This document shows, one piece after another, positions 47,072-59,446 of a stretch of 64,000 bases of DNA (positions are counted from its first letter, which is position 1; each line of letters opens with the position of its first letter). The translations under genes were made by a program, and so were the position numbers. The notes beneath the pieces were generated by a model, which saw nothing but the letters and a program-made list of their open reading frames with translations, searched no databases and was not told where the DNA came from. The stretch is from Pisaster brevispinus (lineage: Eukaryota > Echinodermata > Asteroidea > Forcipulatida > Asteriidae): contig JAMKCF010000003.1 in the NCBI GenBank assembly GCA_023634235.1, positions 23,034,742 through 23,098,741 of the forward strand. The letters are read 5' to 3'.

Positions 47072-48239
47072 GTCATTTAAGTAGGCCGCCCTAGGCCATC
47101 CCTAGATGTCAAAAGAAGGCTGCGCATTGGCCTATGGCGTATACATGTGCGTTTTCCGTTGTTTTGTCACCGTTTTACCTCTAAGATGGCGGCGTGATGA
47201 CATCAATGCAAAAAAGCCGTCTGCCTCCAAGCAAATATCTATTAGTCTAGTTTCCATACTTTGATAATTTGAATCATTGCATGTGGCCATCTCGTTTCAC
47301 ATTACAAATTATCATGTAACCACACTGAGGTTGGGATAGAATGGTCTGACTTGCTTTACTGCTAGGAGTCAAGAAGGAAGGTAAGAACTATGGTTGAAAC
47401 CATTGGCGTAGGCCTACAGTGACTTGAAGGGGCAGAGGGGTTGATTTTTACTCGAAATTTTACAGACATAACACAAGTGCCATTTTCTAACAAGTCTTTT
47501 TGCTTTCCACGTGTTTCCCATCTGGCTGTGTCAGAATTTCCCCCACTGTTCTGCCCGTATTTGGGAGGGCATTTGCCCCAAAACCTCTGGGTCTTACGCC
47601 TGTGGTTGAAACGGGAGTATAAATACAAGAATAGCAGAAGCTATGGGGTAAAGGGGTGCAATCAAAGTGGTTTGTGGTGGTTGCACCATAAGAAATATAA
47701 CTTGGATAAAAAAAATTTAAAAAAATCTTTTTTTTCTCCTTCTGAAACACTGCCTTATTAAACCTGCCTCTCTTGAATGGGTTATAGCGTATAAACAAAC
47801 ACATGAATGAAATTACATAATTAGTTAATTACTTATTAAATAAATTAAGTCTGAATTCCTTTTAGTTTCTGATATTTATCTTCAGTCTTTATTCTATGTC
47901 ATCACATTAACTTCAAACGAATATATAATCACTTTCCTATCTTTCCTAATTACATTCCAAGTCTAAATATTAATTAAAATAATATCAACATAAAACCTAA
48001 TCCACATTCAAGTTTGATTATGTACAATATTTTAATTACATTCAATCCACAATTAACACAAGATTATATTACAAACCTTCCTGAAGAAAATATGGATCGT
48101 AGAACCTCTCTTGAAAAAGGTCAAACTGACGGTATTGCAAACCACGGTTCATACAAAGTCGTAATAAAATTACATATCTGAAGAAACTCCATATAAGATT
48201 TTTTAAAAAGTTATGAATAATAAACTGTGCAAGGCTCAG
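47072..48239. other. Intergenic, no gene recognised
   Basis: Mixed-composition then AT-rich sequence. Overlapping open frames near 47360-47800 on both strands lack exon signals or recognisable protein sequence. Confidence 0.4.
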
Positions 48240-48365
48240 CGTATTCGAAAATTGGGAGCCGTTAAAGTGCGCGAGTTTGTTTCCTTCATGCGTTTCAGCA
48301 ATGTACCTATAGAACCAAAGTGGCCCCCAATATTCAAGTACACGCGAGACTTGCACGGTCTACAC
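48240..48365. repeat. Dispersed repeat, GTGCAAGTCTCG family, inverted
   Basis: GCGCGAGTTTGTTTCCTTCA and CGCGAGACTTGCACGGTCTA are the reverse of the block at 10215-10365. Confidence 0.6.
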
Positions 48366-48867
48366 AGTTTTAAAATTTGTTCAGTATCACACTGTATTGT
48401 CATTCGTTATTTCTGACTCTTTTCTGAAATTATCTTACTTTAAAAAAAAAATACAGTTCTTTACTTTTCTGGGTTTTTTTCTGAGGGGGAAGAAATTTTT
48501 ATTTTGAAAACCATGTAACGTATTAGGTGTGTAGAATACTTAAAAGCATGTAAATTAACTTTTTCAAGTTGTACATTGTGTGTAACCCGTTGCTGATAAA
48601 CCGAGTAACAAGGGAGGAAAACAAAATCTATGACTGAGTAAAATATCTTTAAAAATATGTTGTTGACTAACAAGAAAGACTGAGTAAAGCTGACACGCAG
48701 TCAATAAGTTAATGTAAGATTAAACTCCCCTATTTACATGTTTAGCAATGCATAGCGTGGGTTTCATGGGCACTTCTCCAATAACGCGCCCTCTTGGCAT
48801 GTCCGAAACTACAATATCTTGTCGCTTCAATCTTTACTTTCCCCACATATCCCATTCTGAGATGTAG

Positions 48868-49227
48868 CTATTCCTCCAGTGCTTTGAATACAGTGGGAAA
48901 ATATGCTACATCTTGGGTTTCAGGTAGGCGGTTTGGGTAAATCATTCTATGGGAACGATTGATAAGATAACTGTGTGGGTGTTCTCCTGCTCTTTTCTTC
49001 ATATGCAAGTCTGATGCTTCACGTAGGCTTGATTGCATCTGTACAGTGTCATGCCCCTGCTCAGTGCCTTGGTGGCCCTTTGCGATTTCCTGACAGAAGT
49101 CACAATTTCCCTTATTGGGGTGCCCTTTACTGAAGAAACACTGCCCTGCTCTTACATGTGACCATGGTAGTATCTTACCTGCCAGAAAGGCCCTGGAATG
49201 TACAATGTCACTCTTTTTTGTAAACAA
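48868..49227 (-). CDS. Unidentified open frame, possible exon or relic
   Basis: A 119-codon minus-strand frame. The part from about 49142 down to the stop at 48868 has varied, non-repetitive composition: a Cys pair in GNCDFCQEIAKGHQG, then MKKRAGEHPHSYLINRSHR and an end FPTVFKALEE. A possible acceptor (AGAGCAG) precedes 49142 on the minus strand. The start-side 80 bases overlap a repeat also seen at 2745-2800. I recognise no family. It may be a terminal exon of a lost or unseen gene, part of a mobile element, or chance. Confidence 0.25.
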   Translation of the reverse strand: MFTKKSDIVHSRAFLAGKILPWSHVRAGQCFFSKGHPNKGNCDFCQEIAKGHQGTEQGHDTVQMQSSLREASDLHMKKRAGEHPHSYLINRSHRMIYPNRLPETQDVAYFPTVFKALEE

Positions 49228-49460
49228 AGGTTGTGGGGTCTATAGCCCCATGCTTAAATCTGCATCTACACAAAAACATTTTAGCAGAGAGGGTAAAGCT
49301 ACAATTATTAGTTTACGTTCTTCCATTCGCAACAAAAGATTTGCCTATTCTTCCAAAATGCAAATATATACACAATGATCATACTAATTAGAGTACAAGA
49401 AATAAATTGATGGCCTATGAAAATGGGCATGCAACTGTTATCCGTCACCACAAAATCAGT

Positions 49461-49639
49461 GCCCCATTTCAAAGAGCTGGTTAAGCAGAAAATATTGCTG
49501 CTAAGCAAAAATGAACCGGATACCAGTCACAAGTGGTACATGTGACATGGTACTTCGGCTGGTAAAACCTTGCTCTGGTAAGCATAATTTTGTTGTGCTT
49601 AGCTACTTTCGGTGCTCAAGCAGCTCTATGAATTGGGCA
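49461..49639. mobile_element. MITE, GGGCCCAATTTCATA family, complete
   Basis: TGCCCCATTTCAAAGAGCTG at the left and CAGCTCTATGAATTGGGCA at the right are inverted repeats of about 19 bp. Core GGATACCAGTCACAAGTGG and CTTGCTCTGGTAAGCATAA. A useful type copy for the family. Confidence 0.8.
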
Positions 49640-50344
49640 GAAATAGACTATAGTTGCTTAAATAAAAAATACCCCCAAAATTTAATCATCTAAAAGTAAG
49701 CAAAAAGTTAATTTTTTATTATTACTATTATTTTTTATATTGCAATAGATGTTGTAAAGATATGCTTTTTTTGTTTTGTTTTTTAAGGTGGGTACAACTC
49801 AAATGGAAACTTTCTAGACACTAGGTGGCAGCAGACTTATTAATGTTGAACTGCTTTAGTTTAAGTAATTTTAATATTGTGGAATGCAATATTATAAACA
49901 ATGGGAATGCCTGGAGAATACAATGGGAATGCCACATCTAAATGCTGAAGACTCAAGTTCATACAGGGTACATGACAAACACTGCAAAAGCATGATACTA
50001 GCAAGATGGGAGACCTACTTGTCTAGGTGAGTAGATCACTGAAAGGGCATATTGCACAACATTGTCCCTGCAGCCGACAGCCATAGCCGACGGCCATAGC
50101 CGACGGCCATAGCCAATGACCATAGCACTTCCTAACATCCCTCTATCCAGACACAGCCTATTACTTAGTGGCAGTACCAGGATCCGATTTCACAGCACTG
50201 CCTACCGCGAAATTAAGAGATAACGACACACAGTACAGCCTGCAATAAGGGCAGACTTCCATGATAAGCAGAGCCAAGTAAGGCCCAAGTTTGTCCGTTG
50301 TTCCATGTTATTTTAAGCAAGCCCATAAGACCATAAACGGCCGT

Positions 50345-50700
50345 TTAAGACAATCAATCAGAAGTCATTTTATAAAGCGCCAAAATCAATAAGTTTGCTC
50401 TAAGGCGCCGAGGCACAGTTGAGTGGTTAGTGAGCCTGCTGGAACAGGTGAGCTTTAAGGAGTGTCTTGAATGAGGCGAGTGAGCTGGCATTTCTGATAT
50501 GTACAGGAAGCTTATTCCACATTTTGGGGCCATATACAGAGAATGATCTCTGCTGAACAAATTAAATAGCGTGTTCTTTGCTAAAAAAAAAAAAAAAAGG
50601 GCACAAGAGGTAGAGGAACGAAGATGTCCTTGTTGAAATCTCAATTTCAGCAAGACCTCACCGACTAACTCTTTTATTCCCTTATTAAGAAACTTGGTAC
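50345..50700 (-). mobile_element. 3' end of a LINE (CR1-like tail)
   Basis: On the minus strand, RSFSVYGPKMWNKLPVHIRN then SFKTLLKAHLFQQAH and a stop at about 50427. This is the usual C-terminus after the reverse transcriptase of CR1-like LINEs. An A-run near 50583-50598 (plus strand) breaks the frame upstream. 5'-truncated. Confidence 0.75.
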
Positions 50701-52004
50701 ACCCACTGCAAACTTGAGTCATAGTCACATGGATGACAACAGGTGTATATTAATCCATGACAGACTTCCCCTGTGTCATGAAGTAGACTGAGGAGACTTC
50801 TTTGATATACAGGACAAATTGCTGGCTTAATGACATCGAACATTTTGAACAGAGAACACTTGATGTGTCCATTACCTAATGCCATACGGATCATGTGAAG
50901 AGACAGCTGCGATATGGTACATGAGATGACTGTCTCCCCAACGTCAGTTTACATCATCAAACATGCTCAAGAACAGTTGGGGGTGATTCAATAGTGTCAT
51001 TCACAAGTGTACAAACCATACACATTGTCACATTGATGAGAATGTCAGTCGATAAGGGATATGGGAAGCTGACGACATCACACTCTTGCAAGCCCTTGTC
51101 TAGATTTGAAATTCAGCGCTTACTAGCCTTAGTCTAGACACAACCCCAATATTGGGGGGGGGGGAGTTTTTATTTACTTTTTTTTTTATATAAATGTGTT
51201 TTTGTTTATGTTTGTTTGTCTGTTTATTTGTTTTATTTATTTATTTAGTTCAACCTCTGTCACCTCTATAAATGTTGATAGATTCAACGTTTGTGTGAAA
51301 ATACTGTGAGTTTTTTGCAATTTTTCACAGCAAGTGGACACTGTATTCAGCTGAAACTTTCACATGCGACTTTTATGGGATCTTTCTTTATAAATTTGCT
51401 TATAAATTAACATTACGCTGACAAAACCCAATCTATGACCCTAGCTTTAAGATTACAGAATTACCAGAGGTGGACATCTCAATCACCTGAAAAATGTATC
51501 TGTACGGTGAGGACAGGGCACCAGCCAAATGTTGATTCATAGTTTGCAATACTAGCTGGTACCTGTTGTTTGTAGTCAGTGGTTGATCACCCGCTTCCAG
51601 TCACCAATACATTCTCCTGGATCTCCCCATGCTATCAGAGTAATCCTACACATTACCCAATCTCGCTAGAAGAACTTGCTTCTGGAGCATTTGCTCTGAA
51701 AATCAAAACAAAAACATATGCTCTCCAGTTAATTGTCATGGTATGTTTACCTTAAGAAAATATTCACCTTTAGTTAATGCTGCATGAATACTGTTTAAAC
51801 AGGAGCACTTTATGGAAATGTTTTTGATTGAAAGTGAAGATTTTGTTTGTCCATTGCATTGGAGATAACTCAACCTAAATGTTATTTGATGTCTAAAGTC
51901 TTTATCAACCCTTAAGAGCCCATTCATATCTGATGACCAGGCACGGAGAGTACAGTGCTGCTTTTTCAACTGAATTCTCATCAGGCAAAAATGTCTAGAC
52001 AAAC

Positions 52005-52080
52005 AACATCATCATCATCATCAGTCAGCATGATGCATTTCTGCAGCTGCTGCCTGACTGGTGAGAAAATTCCAAACAGC
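52005..52080 (-). repeat. LINE 3' terminus fragment
   Basis: (CATCAT)n followed by CAGTCAGCATGATGCATTTC and GCTGCCTGACTGGTGAGAAA matches 26410-26490 closely. Very short 5'-truncated insertion. Confidence 0.65.
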
Positions 52081-52734
52081 ACAAAACTGTAATTTTGTTT
52101 GTCTCAGAAAACGTAGATATGTTAAGAAAAGGTCAATTCAGAACATCACCTTTACTTTGACCTTTTTGGTTGAGTGGAAGTGGGTCAGATAATGCGACGA
52201 ATCACGGCCACTATGGTCTCTAAATGGTTAGCTGCTCTACTATTGCATGGTGTTCAAGAGCTGCCAACATTTGCACCTTGCTATCAGGGAGATTTTGTGC
52301 AACAATCAGGGAGATATCTAGACTTACATTCAACATGATGGGGACAAAGTTTCCATAATCAGGGAGTTCTCTAAAAATGTTAATCAGGTCATGGAAAGAT
52401 TCAAGGTTTTTTTTCAGGGAACTTTTCAGGGAGAGTTGGCAGCTTTGGCATTCTTATTCACATTCACTGTACCGTTCTTACGCATTAGAATACTAAAATA
52501 TGCAGTACCGGTATTTAATTGAGTTTTTGCAAAAATTGTAATGGATGTTAGTGTACCATTATTATTATCAAGAACAAAATGGTATAGTTTTGCCCAAAGC
52601 TGATATTTTTGCACACTTGCAGGTCAGTTTTAACCCTCCTAAATTGATTCCATGGACAACCACATAGAATCTATTTGTTCCACTGTGTGATCCCAGGAGC
52701 TGCCATTAAACCCTGGTTTGATCATAACCAGCGG

Positions 52735-52815
52735 CCAATTTCATTGCACTGCTTAAAATGGTTAGCAAATTTTCGTGCTAACTATATAGCAGCAGCGCTA
52801 CGAAATTGGCCCCAG
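52735..52815. repeat. Short fold-back element, GGGCCAATTTCAT family
   Basis: GGCCAATTTCATTGCACTGC and GCAGCGCTACGAAATTGGCC are inverted ends around TTAGCAAATTTTCGTGCTAA, an 80-base miniature of the element at 32107. Confidence 0.65.
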
Positions 52816-53854
52816 ATTTTCAAGAAAAGAAAGCAGAAGTCTGAAAAATTGATGAACCACATGCAGTAAAGAGATCAAGCAACCAGAAGAGTTGAAACGC
52901 CACCAGTTTATACTTCAAGCAGGTGCAACAAATGATTGGACGAGTTATATTTGCGATGCCAAAGTTTGATTAGCATTCCAGTCAAGATAGGATTGGAACT
53001 TGTATTTAAGGAAAAGTTGATATGAGGCACAAGCAGAAAAACAACCTTTACCATGGAGCGGCCATCTTGTTTTATGCCATTCAAATCACAGTTACCAAAC
53101 AGAGGCTGGGAACAGAAGTATTATAGTCTCCTGCTTTTTGTTAAAGATTTTCTTATATATTTGTACATGTATATATATTTTATTTCTTTTATTTTTATTT
53201 TTATTTTTTTTTGGGGGGAGTGGATTCATTCCACACCCTCCAGTTTTTTTATAAACACACACCACCCAACTAAAAGGTGAAAGTTTAACCAAATTAGGTC
53301 ACGTTACAGTGAAGACAACCAAAAAAACGTGTTTGCAAGGGATGTTATGCATGTTCATTTCTATGGGCTTATTTCAATTGCGGCAATTAGAATAAGCACA
53401 CTGACTGTATGGGGTCTTTGTATGGGGTCTTTGAGGGTCTTTCTATATAAAATCTATTTTTTAGTAATTGATATTATTTAAGATAAATATTTTCCTCTGA
53501 AGGATTGGTGGGCATACACTGATCTATGATCAGGGAGCTTTCGGAATGAAACTTAGTTTTAAATTGTTCATAAGTTTCGTTATTAATCCGGTAACGTGAT
53601 GGCAGCAGCATGACCGAGATGCAAGTGGGTCACCCGGAGAGACTTGGGATGTGACTGAACCAAGTGACTTCGGCTGTGGCTATGGCTGGTGGCTCCAACC
53701 AACAACATTCAAGAATAGGACCATTCAGCCATCCAGCCATAATCACTGGCGAAGCCGTCAATTTAGACAAAGCCTTAATGTTGAAGAAATGTAAAAAAAA
53801 AACATTAAAAAAAACAGAGAGAAAGTGTTAAAAGATTGATCCGGCATTAAACAC

Positions 53855-53970
53855 ACTGTGCAAGTCTTGCGCATGTTCACACATGTTTTTAACCTTGGGG
53901 TTCACACTTTTGAAGGAAACCAATTTTGCACAGCGAGTTTCAAAGTTTGAATACTTGCAAGACTTGCACA
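53855..53970. mobile_element. MITE with CACTGTGCAAGTCTTGCG ends
   Basis: CACTGTGCAAGTCTTGCG at the left pairs with CTTGCAAGACTTGCACAGTG at the right. Related to the GTGCAAGTCTCG repeats at 10215, 48240 and 54190. Confidence 0.7.
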
Positions 53971-55047
53971 GTGTATTATGCAACATAAGATGCAGGCTGA
54001 AGATCAGATGCAGGCAGAAGATGTTCATGGAGGTGCACATCCAATTTCTTAAAGTAACCCTTGGATGTCAGCGAGACAATATCACATCTCAAAAGATTGA
54101 ACCATAAAGGCTTTGTCATGCGAGGCAATTTATATAGGCAACAGGCTCCCAGAATTCTCCAATAAGCAATGTGCGTGGTCCCAAAAATGTTTGAATACGC
54201 GCGAGACTTGCACGGTCTATTAACCAGCTAGGTAGCTCTCCCCTCCACCACTACCCCCACCCCCAACCTTCAGAAGGGTTCAGGTTTCTTAACATCAGAA
54301 GCAACAGACCAGTGTTCCAAGAGTAGAGAGAGTCAACATTGTAGAAGTATGAATTCTTGTTTTGAAATTAAACTTTGGTTTCATGCTCTCTACAGACAAC
54401 GACCAAATAAAGCAGCTTCCGTTACAGCAACGGCCACTGGCTGCAGATGCAAATGTGGCAAAGTTGAAGAGTCTATTGGCCTAAGCAGTAATCTGGTCTA
54501 AGCTTCAATGCTACGCTTCAATGCTTGCTTTCGTGACAATCAGGTCGCACCTGCAGTCACTAACTCCGACATGGCCTGACAAATTGTGTCATGTGCTGCC
54601 CTCTGGTGGTTGGATTTATCCATGTAAACACATCATGCATTGTAACTGGCTGATGATAGAACCTATCCTTGAAAAATACATATCTTGAAAAATACATATC
54701 TTGAAACATACATTATGAAATTACCATGCACATGCACTGTCACAACATTAATTGCAGACTTTGTGACACTAGGTGGCAGCAAAGTTGTTTCAATATTTTT
54801 ATGCAATTCTGTAAGTAGGTGTAAATTCCAAAACCAAGGTGTGATTATGTAAATCTGCTGCTACATACAGCCTCAGTTTCCCTTTAAATTGGTGGCCGAC
54901 TTTTTAATTGGGTGATAGATGCCAGTATTTGGCTAACTGTGATTGGGAGCTCTATTGAACTGCTCTGCTGCAATAGGCCAAGAAAGTTTCATTCGTATTT
55001 GATTTTTCGTTGTTGAAAACTTGGGTACTGATGTATATTGGTTTTCT

Positions 55048-56460
55048 TTAATACCATAAGGGGACCTTATTTGACTGCACTCATACCCCCTCTTCCTTAC
55101 CATAGGTGACTTTACTCAACTGCACTCGTACCCCCTCAACCTTACCATAGGTGACTTTAGTCAACTGCACTCGTACCCCCTCTTCCTTACCATAGGTGAC
55201 TTTAGTCAACTGCACTCATACCCCCTCTTCCTTACAATAGATGACTTTAGTCAACTGCACTCGTACCCCCTCTTCCTTACCATAGGTGACTTTAGTCAAC
55301 TGCACTCATACCCCATCTTCCTTACCATAGGTGACTTTAGTCAACTGCACTCATACCCCCCTCTTCTTTACCATAGGTGACTTTAGTCAACTGCACTCGT
55401 ACCCCATCTTCCTTACCATAGGTGACTTTAGTCAACTGCACTCGTAGCCCCTCTTCCTTACCATAGGTGACTTTAGTCAACTGCACTCTACCCCATCTTC
55501 CTTACCATAGGTGACTTTAGTCAACTGCACTCATACCCCATCTTTCTTACCATAGGTGACTTTAGTCAACTGCACTCATACCCCCTCTTCCTTACCATAG
55601 GTGACTTTAGTCAACTGCACTCATACCCCATCTTCCTTACCATAGGTGGCTTTAGTCAACTGCACTCATACCCCATCTTTCTTACCATAGGTGACTTTAG
55701 TCAACTGCACTCATACCCCCTCTTCCTTACCATAGGTGACTTTAGTCAACTGCACTCATACCCCATCTTCCTTACCATAGGTGACTTTAGTCAACTGCAC
55801 TCATACCCCCTCTTCCTTACCATAGGTGGCTTTAGTCAACTGCACTCATACCCCATCTTCCTTACCATAGGTGACTTTAGTCAACTGCATTCGTACCCCC
55901 TCTTCCTTACCATAGGTGACTTTAGTCAACTGCACTCGTACCCCCTCTTCCTTACTATAGGCGACTTTAGTCAACTGCACTCATACCCCATCTTCCTTAC
56001 CACAGGTGACTTTAGTCAACTGCACTCATACCCCATCTTTCTTACCATAGGTGACTTTAGTCAACTGCACTCATACCCCCTCTTCCTTACCATAGGTGGC
56101 TTTAGTCGACTGCACTCGTACCCCATCTTCCTTACCATAGATGACTTTAGTCAACTGCACTCATACCCCCTCTTCCTTACCATAGATGACTTTAGTCAAC
56201 TGCACTCGTACCCCCTCTTCTTTACCACAGGTGACTTTAGTCAACTGCACTCATACCCCATCTTTCTTACCATAGGTGACTTTAGTCAACTGCACTCATA
56301 CCCCATCTTTCTTACCATAGGTGACTTTAGTCAACTGCACTCATACCCCCTCTTCCTTACCATAGATGACTTTAGTCAACTGCACTCGTACCCCCTCTTC
56401 CTTACCATAGGTGACTTTAGTCAACTGCACTCATACCCTAGACCATAGGCGACTTTAGTC
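55048..56460 (+). repeat. 45-bp satellite, about 31 units
   Basis: The unit reads AGGTGACTTTAGTCAACTGC, then ACTCATACCCCCTCTTCC, then TTACCAT, repeated with an exact 45-base step (for example GGTGAC at 55105 and 55150). Variants are CATACCCCATCTT against CGTACCCCCTCTT, in no simple alternation. The first unit (TTAATACCATAAGGGGACC) and last (GGCGACTTTAGTCGACTGC) are diverged. The core matches the subterminal region of the TTAA element at 18626. Confidence 0.95.
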
Positions 56461-59446
56461 GACTGCACTCCTAGCCTCTGACAAAATTTCCTTTGATATA
56501 ATCCAACAAACATTGAGATCAGCCAATAAATGTCCAAGTTCTTGGTCATTGTTTCCTCGGTGTGTTCTGTAAACCCAAATGTACCTCCCCGAAACGCTAG
56601 CCTAACCTACTTAGTCTCCACAGTCTCACTGTGGTGTTATGTGGTACGAGTCAGTTGGGCAGGAAGAGTGCACCAATAGTAATAGGGTTAATGACACAAT
56701 GTTCGCATGTGCATAGTTGGTACATGTCTGCCATGAAAGAATCTGGCCCCAAATTTGAGCAAGGGCATTTTCCCCCCAGGTAAGTGTGCCAGATAAATAT
56801 AGAATCAAGTAATGAACATGCAGAGGTTGGAACTGGAGGTTTACTACGAGCTCACTCATGCAAATCAAGCTTAAACTCATGCAAGATCGAGTTAAACAAA
56901 AAAATGTATACTCTAAAGCAACTACAAGTACTTACACAGTGCACCAGAGGGTATATTATTAGCGTTATTGGCCTCAACAGTCAATGGGCCCGGCCTGTGA
57001 GACAATAGGGATCAAGGGAGAGGAAGAGGAAGGGGAGAGGTGTGACAGACATAGGAGAGACACAGGGTGCCACAGGGGTAAGTGAGAGAAACATTAGACA
57101 ATGTGTGAGACACCACGAAACAAAAAAAATAAAATCTTTACAGAGCAGAGGGCTAATGGGTTAAAAACCAATTATGATGATTTTAAGAGGTGATCATGTT
57201 ACCCACTGCAAAGTTACCACCGAAAAGAGTTTTAACGTAAAGGAGTTCAGCTCGGCTTGAACTTGAACATAACGATTTTAGTCGCTACTTTCTCGTTTGC
57301 TAGCATCTCGGACTAACCAAGACAAGAAAGGTGAGTTTTTCACTTCGCCCGATTGAATGGAAATTTTAGCAATGTGATAATTTGCACCAAAAGCCTGTGA
57401 GAAAAAACCATAAAACAAAAGGCATTCAGTTTACTATGTCAGAAAAATGCTAAAATATTGAAAATAGTTTTGTAAACAGTTTTGAGGACAAAAAAATGCT
57501 TTCTCCCTTCCCTAAAATGAGAATTGTTTTGGCAGGTTATTAATTGCGACAAAGAGTGTCAATTGACCAAAAGTTTGGATTGCTCAGTTGTTTGTAGAAG
57601 CCAACACCTCGCCTGTGACAAAGAAAAAAACCTACAGTTAATGGCACCCTCCATTATTCCCTCAGTGTTACACAAGCCAAAATGAATATTAAAATGTAGT
57701 GCACTGCGGTTAAATTACTGTTAGTGAGCAGCTTTCTTCGTTTGTTTATTTTTTCTTCTCGATCCCGCCATGAGTTGGTCTCACCTCAAGATCTCATTTT
57801 GTGCTACGGCCTACAATGCTTGCCCCTGCTGCTTTAACCTGGTTCCCTGACCATCGCAACACATGACAGAACTGACAAAATTGTTACCAGAGGGGAGAAT
57901 AAATAAAAAAAGACAATTAACACATACGGAGAAAAGACTTGATGCAATTCATCTCAAACAATCTCGGAAAATTAATCGCAACATTTACTCTTGTGGGAAG
58001 AGGGGATTCGTTAACTCAACACATACATGTATAGAAGTACAGAAGTTCAACCATGCTGACATGACACATGCTTAGAACTCCTACGTGCACCACAACACCC
58101 ACGTAAATGCCTACATGGACGCTGCAACCTTAAACTCTATTGATAGTGCCTTTGGCTAGAGAAGGCCCATAACAAGGGGGCCCCCGGAAAAATTTAAAAA
58201 AATAACAAATCAATCAAAATAAATATATAAATTATTTTCTCCAAAATCAAACAAGAAAGACTCCATCCCAAATTTTAAAAAAATGATGCGCACAAAAAAA
58301 GGACCACCCAAACATTTTGCCAAATGGCTTGAACTGGGCCTTTATTTTCAAAAAATTTAAAATTCCCCTGCGTTGCTAACAAGCTGATTTTCTTTATTTT
58401 CTTTCATATTCAAAAAAATTAATAAATAAAATAAAATTAAAAAAAAATAGTTAAAATTAAAAGTCCTATTTGCCCCACCCCCAAAAAATAATAATAATAA
58501 TAATAATTTCCTGTGTACAGACCTGGGCTAGAGGCCCTACCAAATCATAAAAAAACACTTCCCTCTATGGGTCAGCATATGAATAAAGCAAAGGAAAATA
58601 GCAGCACAAAAGAAAAATGATTTTAAAAAATGACCTCTCTGTATGGATATTGATGTGAATAACAAACTTAGTAGCCGGGTAAAAACTGGCTGTCGGAACC
58701 GATCACAAACAGTATCGTCATTTTGGCTGGTAAGCCAAGTCTGCTTGTAAACAAACAAAAAATTCCTACATTTGGCTAGAGACCTTCCCGTATCCTCCGA
58801 AACACTCCAACTAACAAAATGCAGGCCCCGAATTTCATCTTTGAGAGGGCAACGCAAATTTCATTTTCAAAAGGGCAAAGTCCTCTTGGCAAAGGGCACT
58901 TCCTCTTCTCAGAGCCAAACACTCCTCCCGAGAGGGATTTTACACATGGCTGTACCCACAAGTTTACTCGTATATAGTGACTTCTTATTTTCCAGGCCAT
59001 GCAAAGCTTCAAAAGTCACTTGGCACAAACCAAGGCCAAGACCAGGTACAACAGAGGCCATGGCCTCCGTGGCCACTGTGTAATTCCAGCCCTGCAAATG
59101 ACTGAGTATGGATACCATAGGTGGGCTTGTTCCAATAAGAAGAAATTTTTTCTTTGGGCCTGCAGTTCGAAAAATCCTTACAAAGTCAGACAACTTCACG
59201 AGTAGAGTTTAAAGTTCTGATCCTTACATGATCAATGCATCCATGGTGTAGCCCCTGTTTATCTTCAAAAGTCGAGTTCCGGAGAACAAACGAAACCTGC
59301 CCTCTACCCATTATATTTCTTTCGACTCCCACGGTTGATAAAACTAAGCCCTAGGGTTCCTGCTCTTTCCAATCCACTAATGTTCACGTATGGAACTTGA
59401 ACAGACTATTTTTCGGCAATGTTTGTAGAAGTCTAAAAAACCGTGA
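56461..59446. other. Gene-poor intergenic stretch before TMEM30
   Basis: GGGTTAA at 56685-56691 may be the right end of a TTAA element enclosing the satellite. A purine-rich patch (57008-57075), A/T-rich low complexity (58180-58510) and a segment around 58985-59095 resembling 63340-63480 (both with CAAGGCCAAGACCAG-like text, inverted) are present. No exon recognised. Confidence 0.4.

Larger units (their letters stand above)
49640..55047. other. Gene-poor intergenic stretch
   Basis: Apart from the listed elements I see no gene. It holds a short GCCGACGGCCATA tandem run (50075-50120), T-rich and G-run low complexity (51140-51250), a patch with several CAGGGAGA motifs (52280-52440), and a trace of the GTGCAAGTCTCG family at 54180-54225. 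Confidence 0.4.

Noticed and set aside
47362..47804. Overlapping open frames on both strands
   Set aside because: No splice signals, protein family or coding bias seen; overlapping frames are expected by chance.
55048..56460. CRISPR-like array of regular repeats
   Set aside because: Units are directly adjacent with no unique spacers, and the context is eukaryotic introns and MITEs. It is a satellite.
58776..59205. Open frames near the TMEM30 3' end
   Set aside because: The sequence is shared with 63340-63480 as a repeat and the frames are not maintained between copies.
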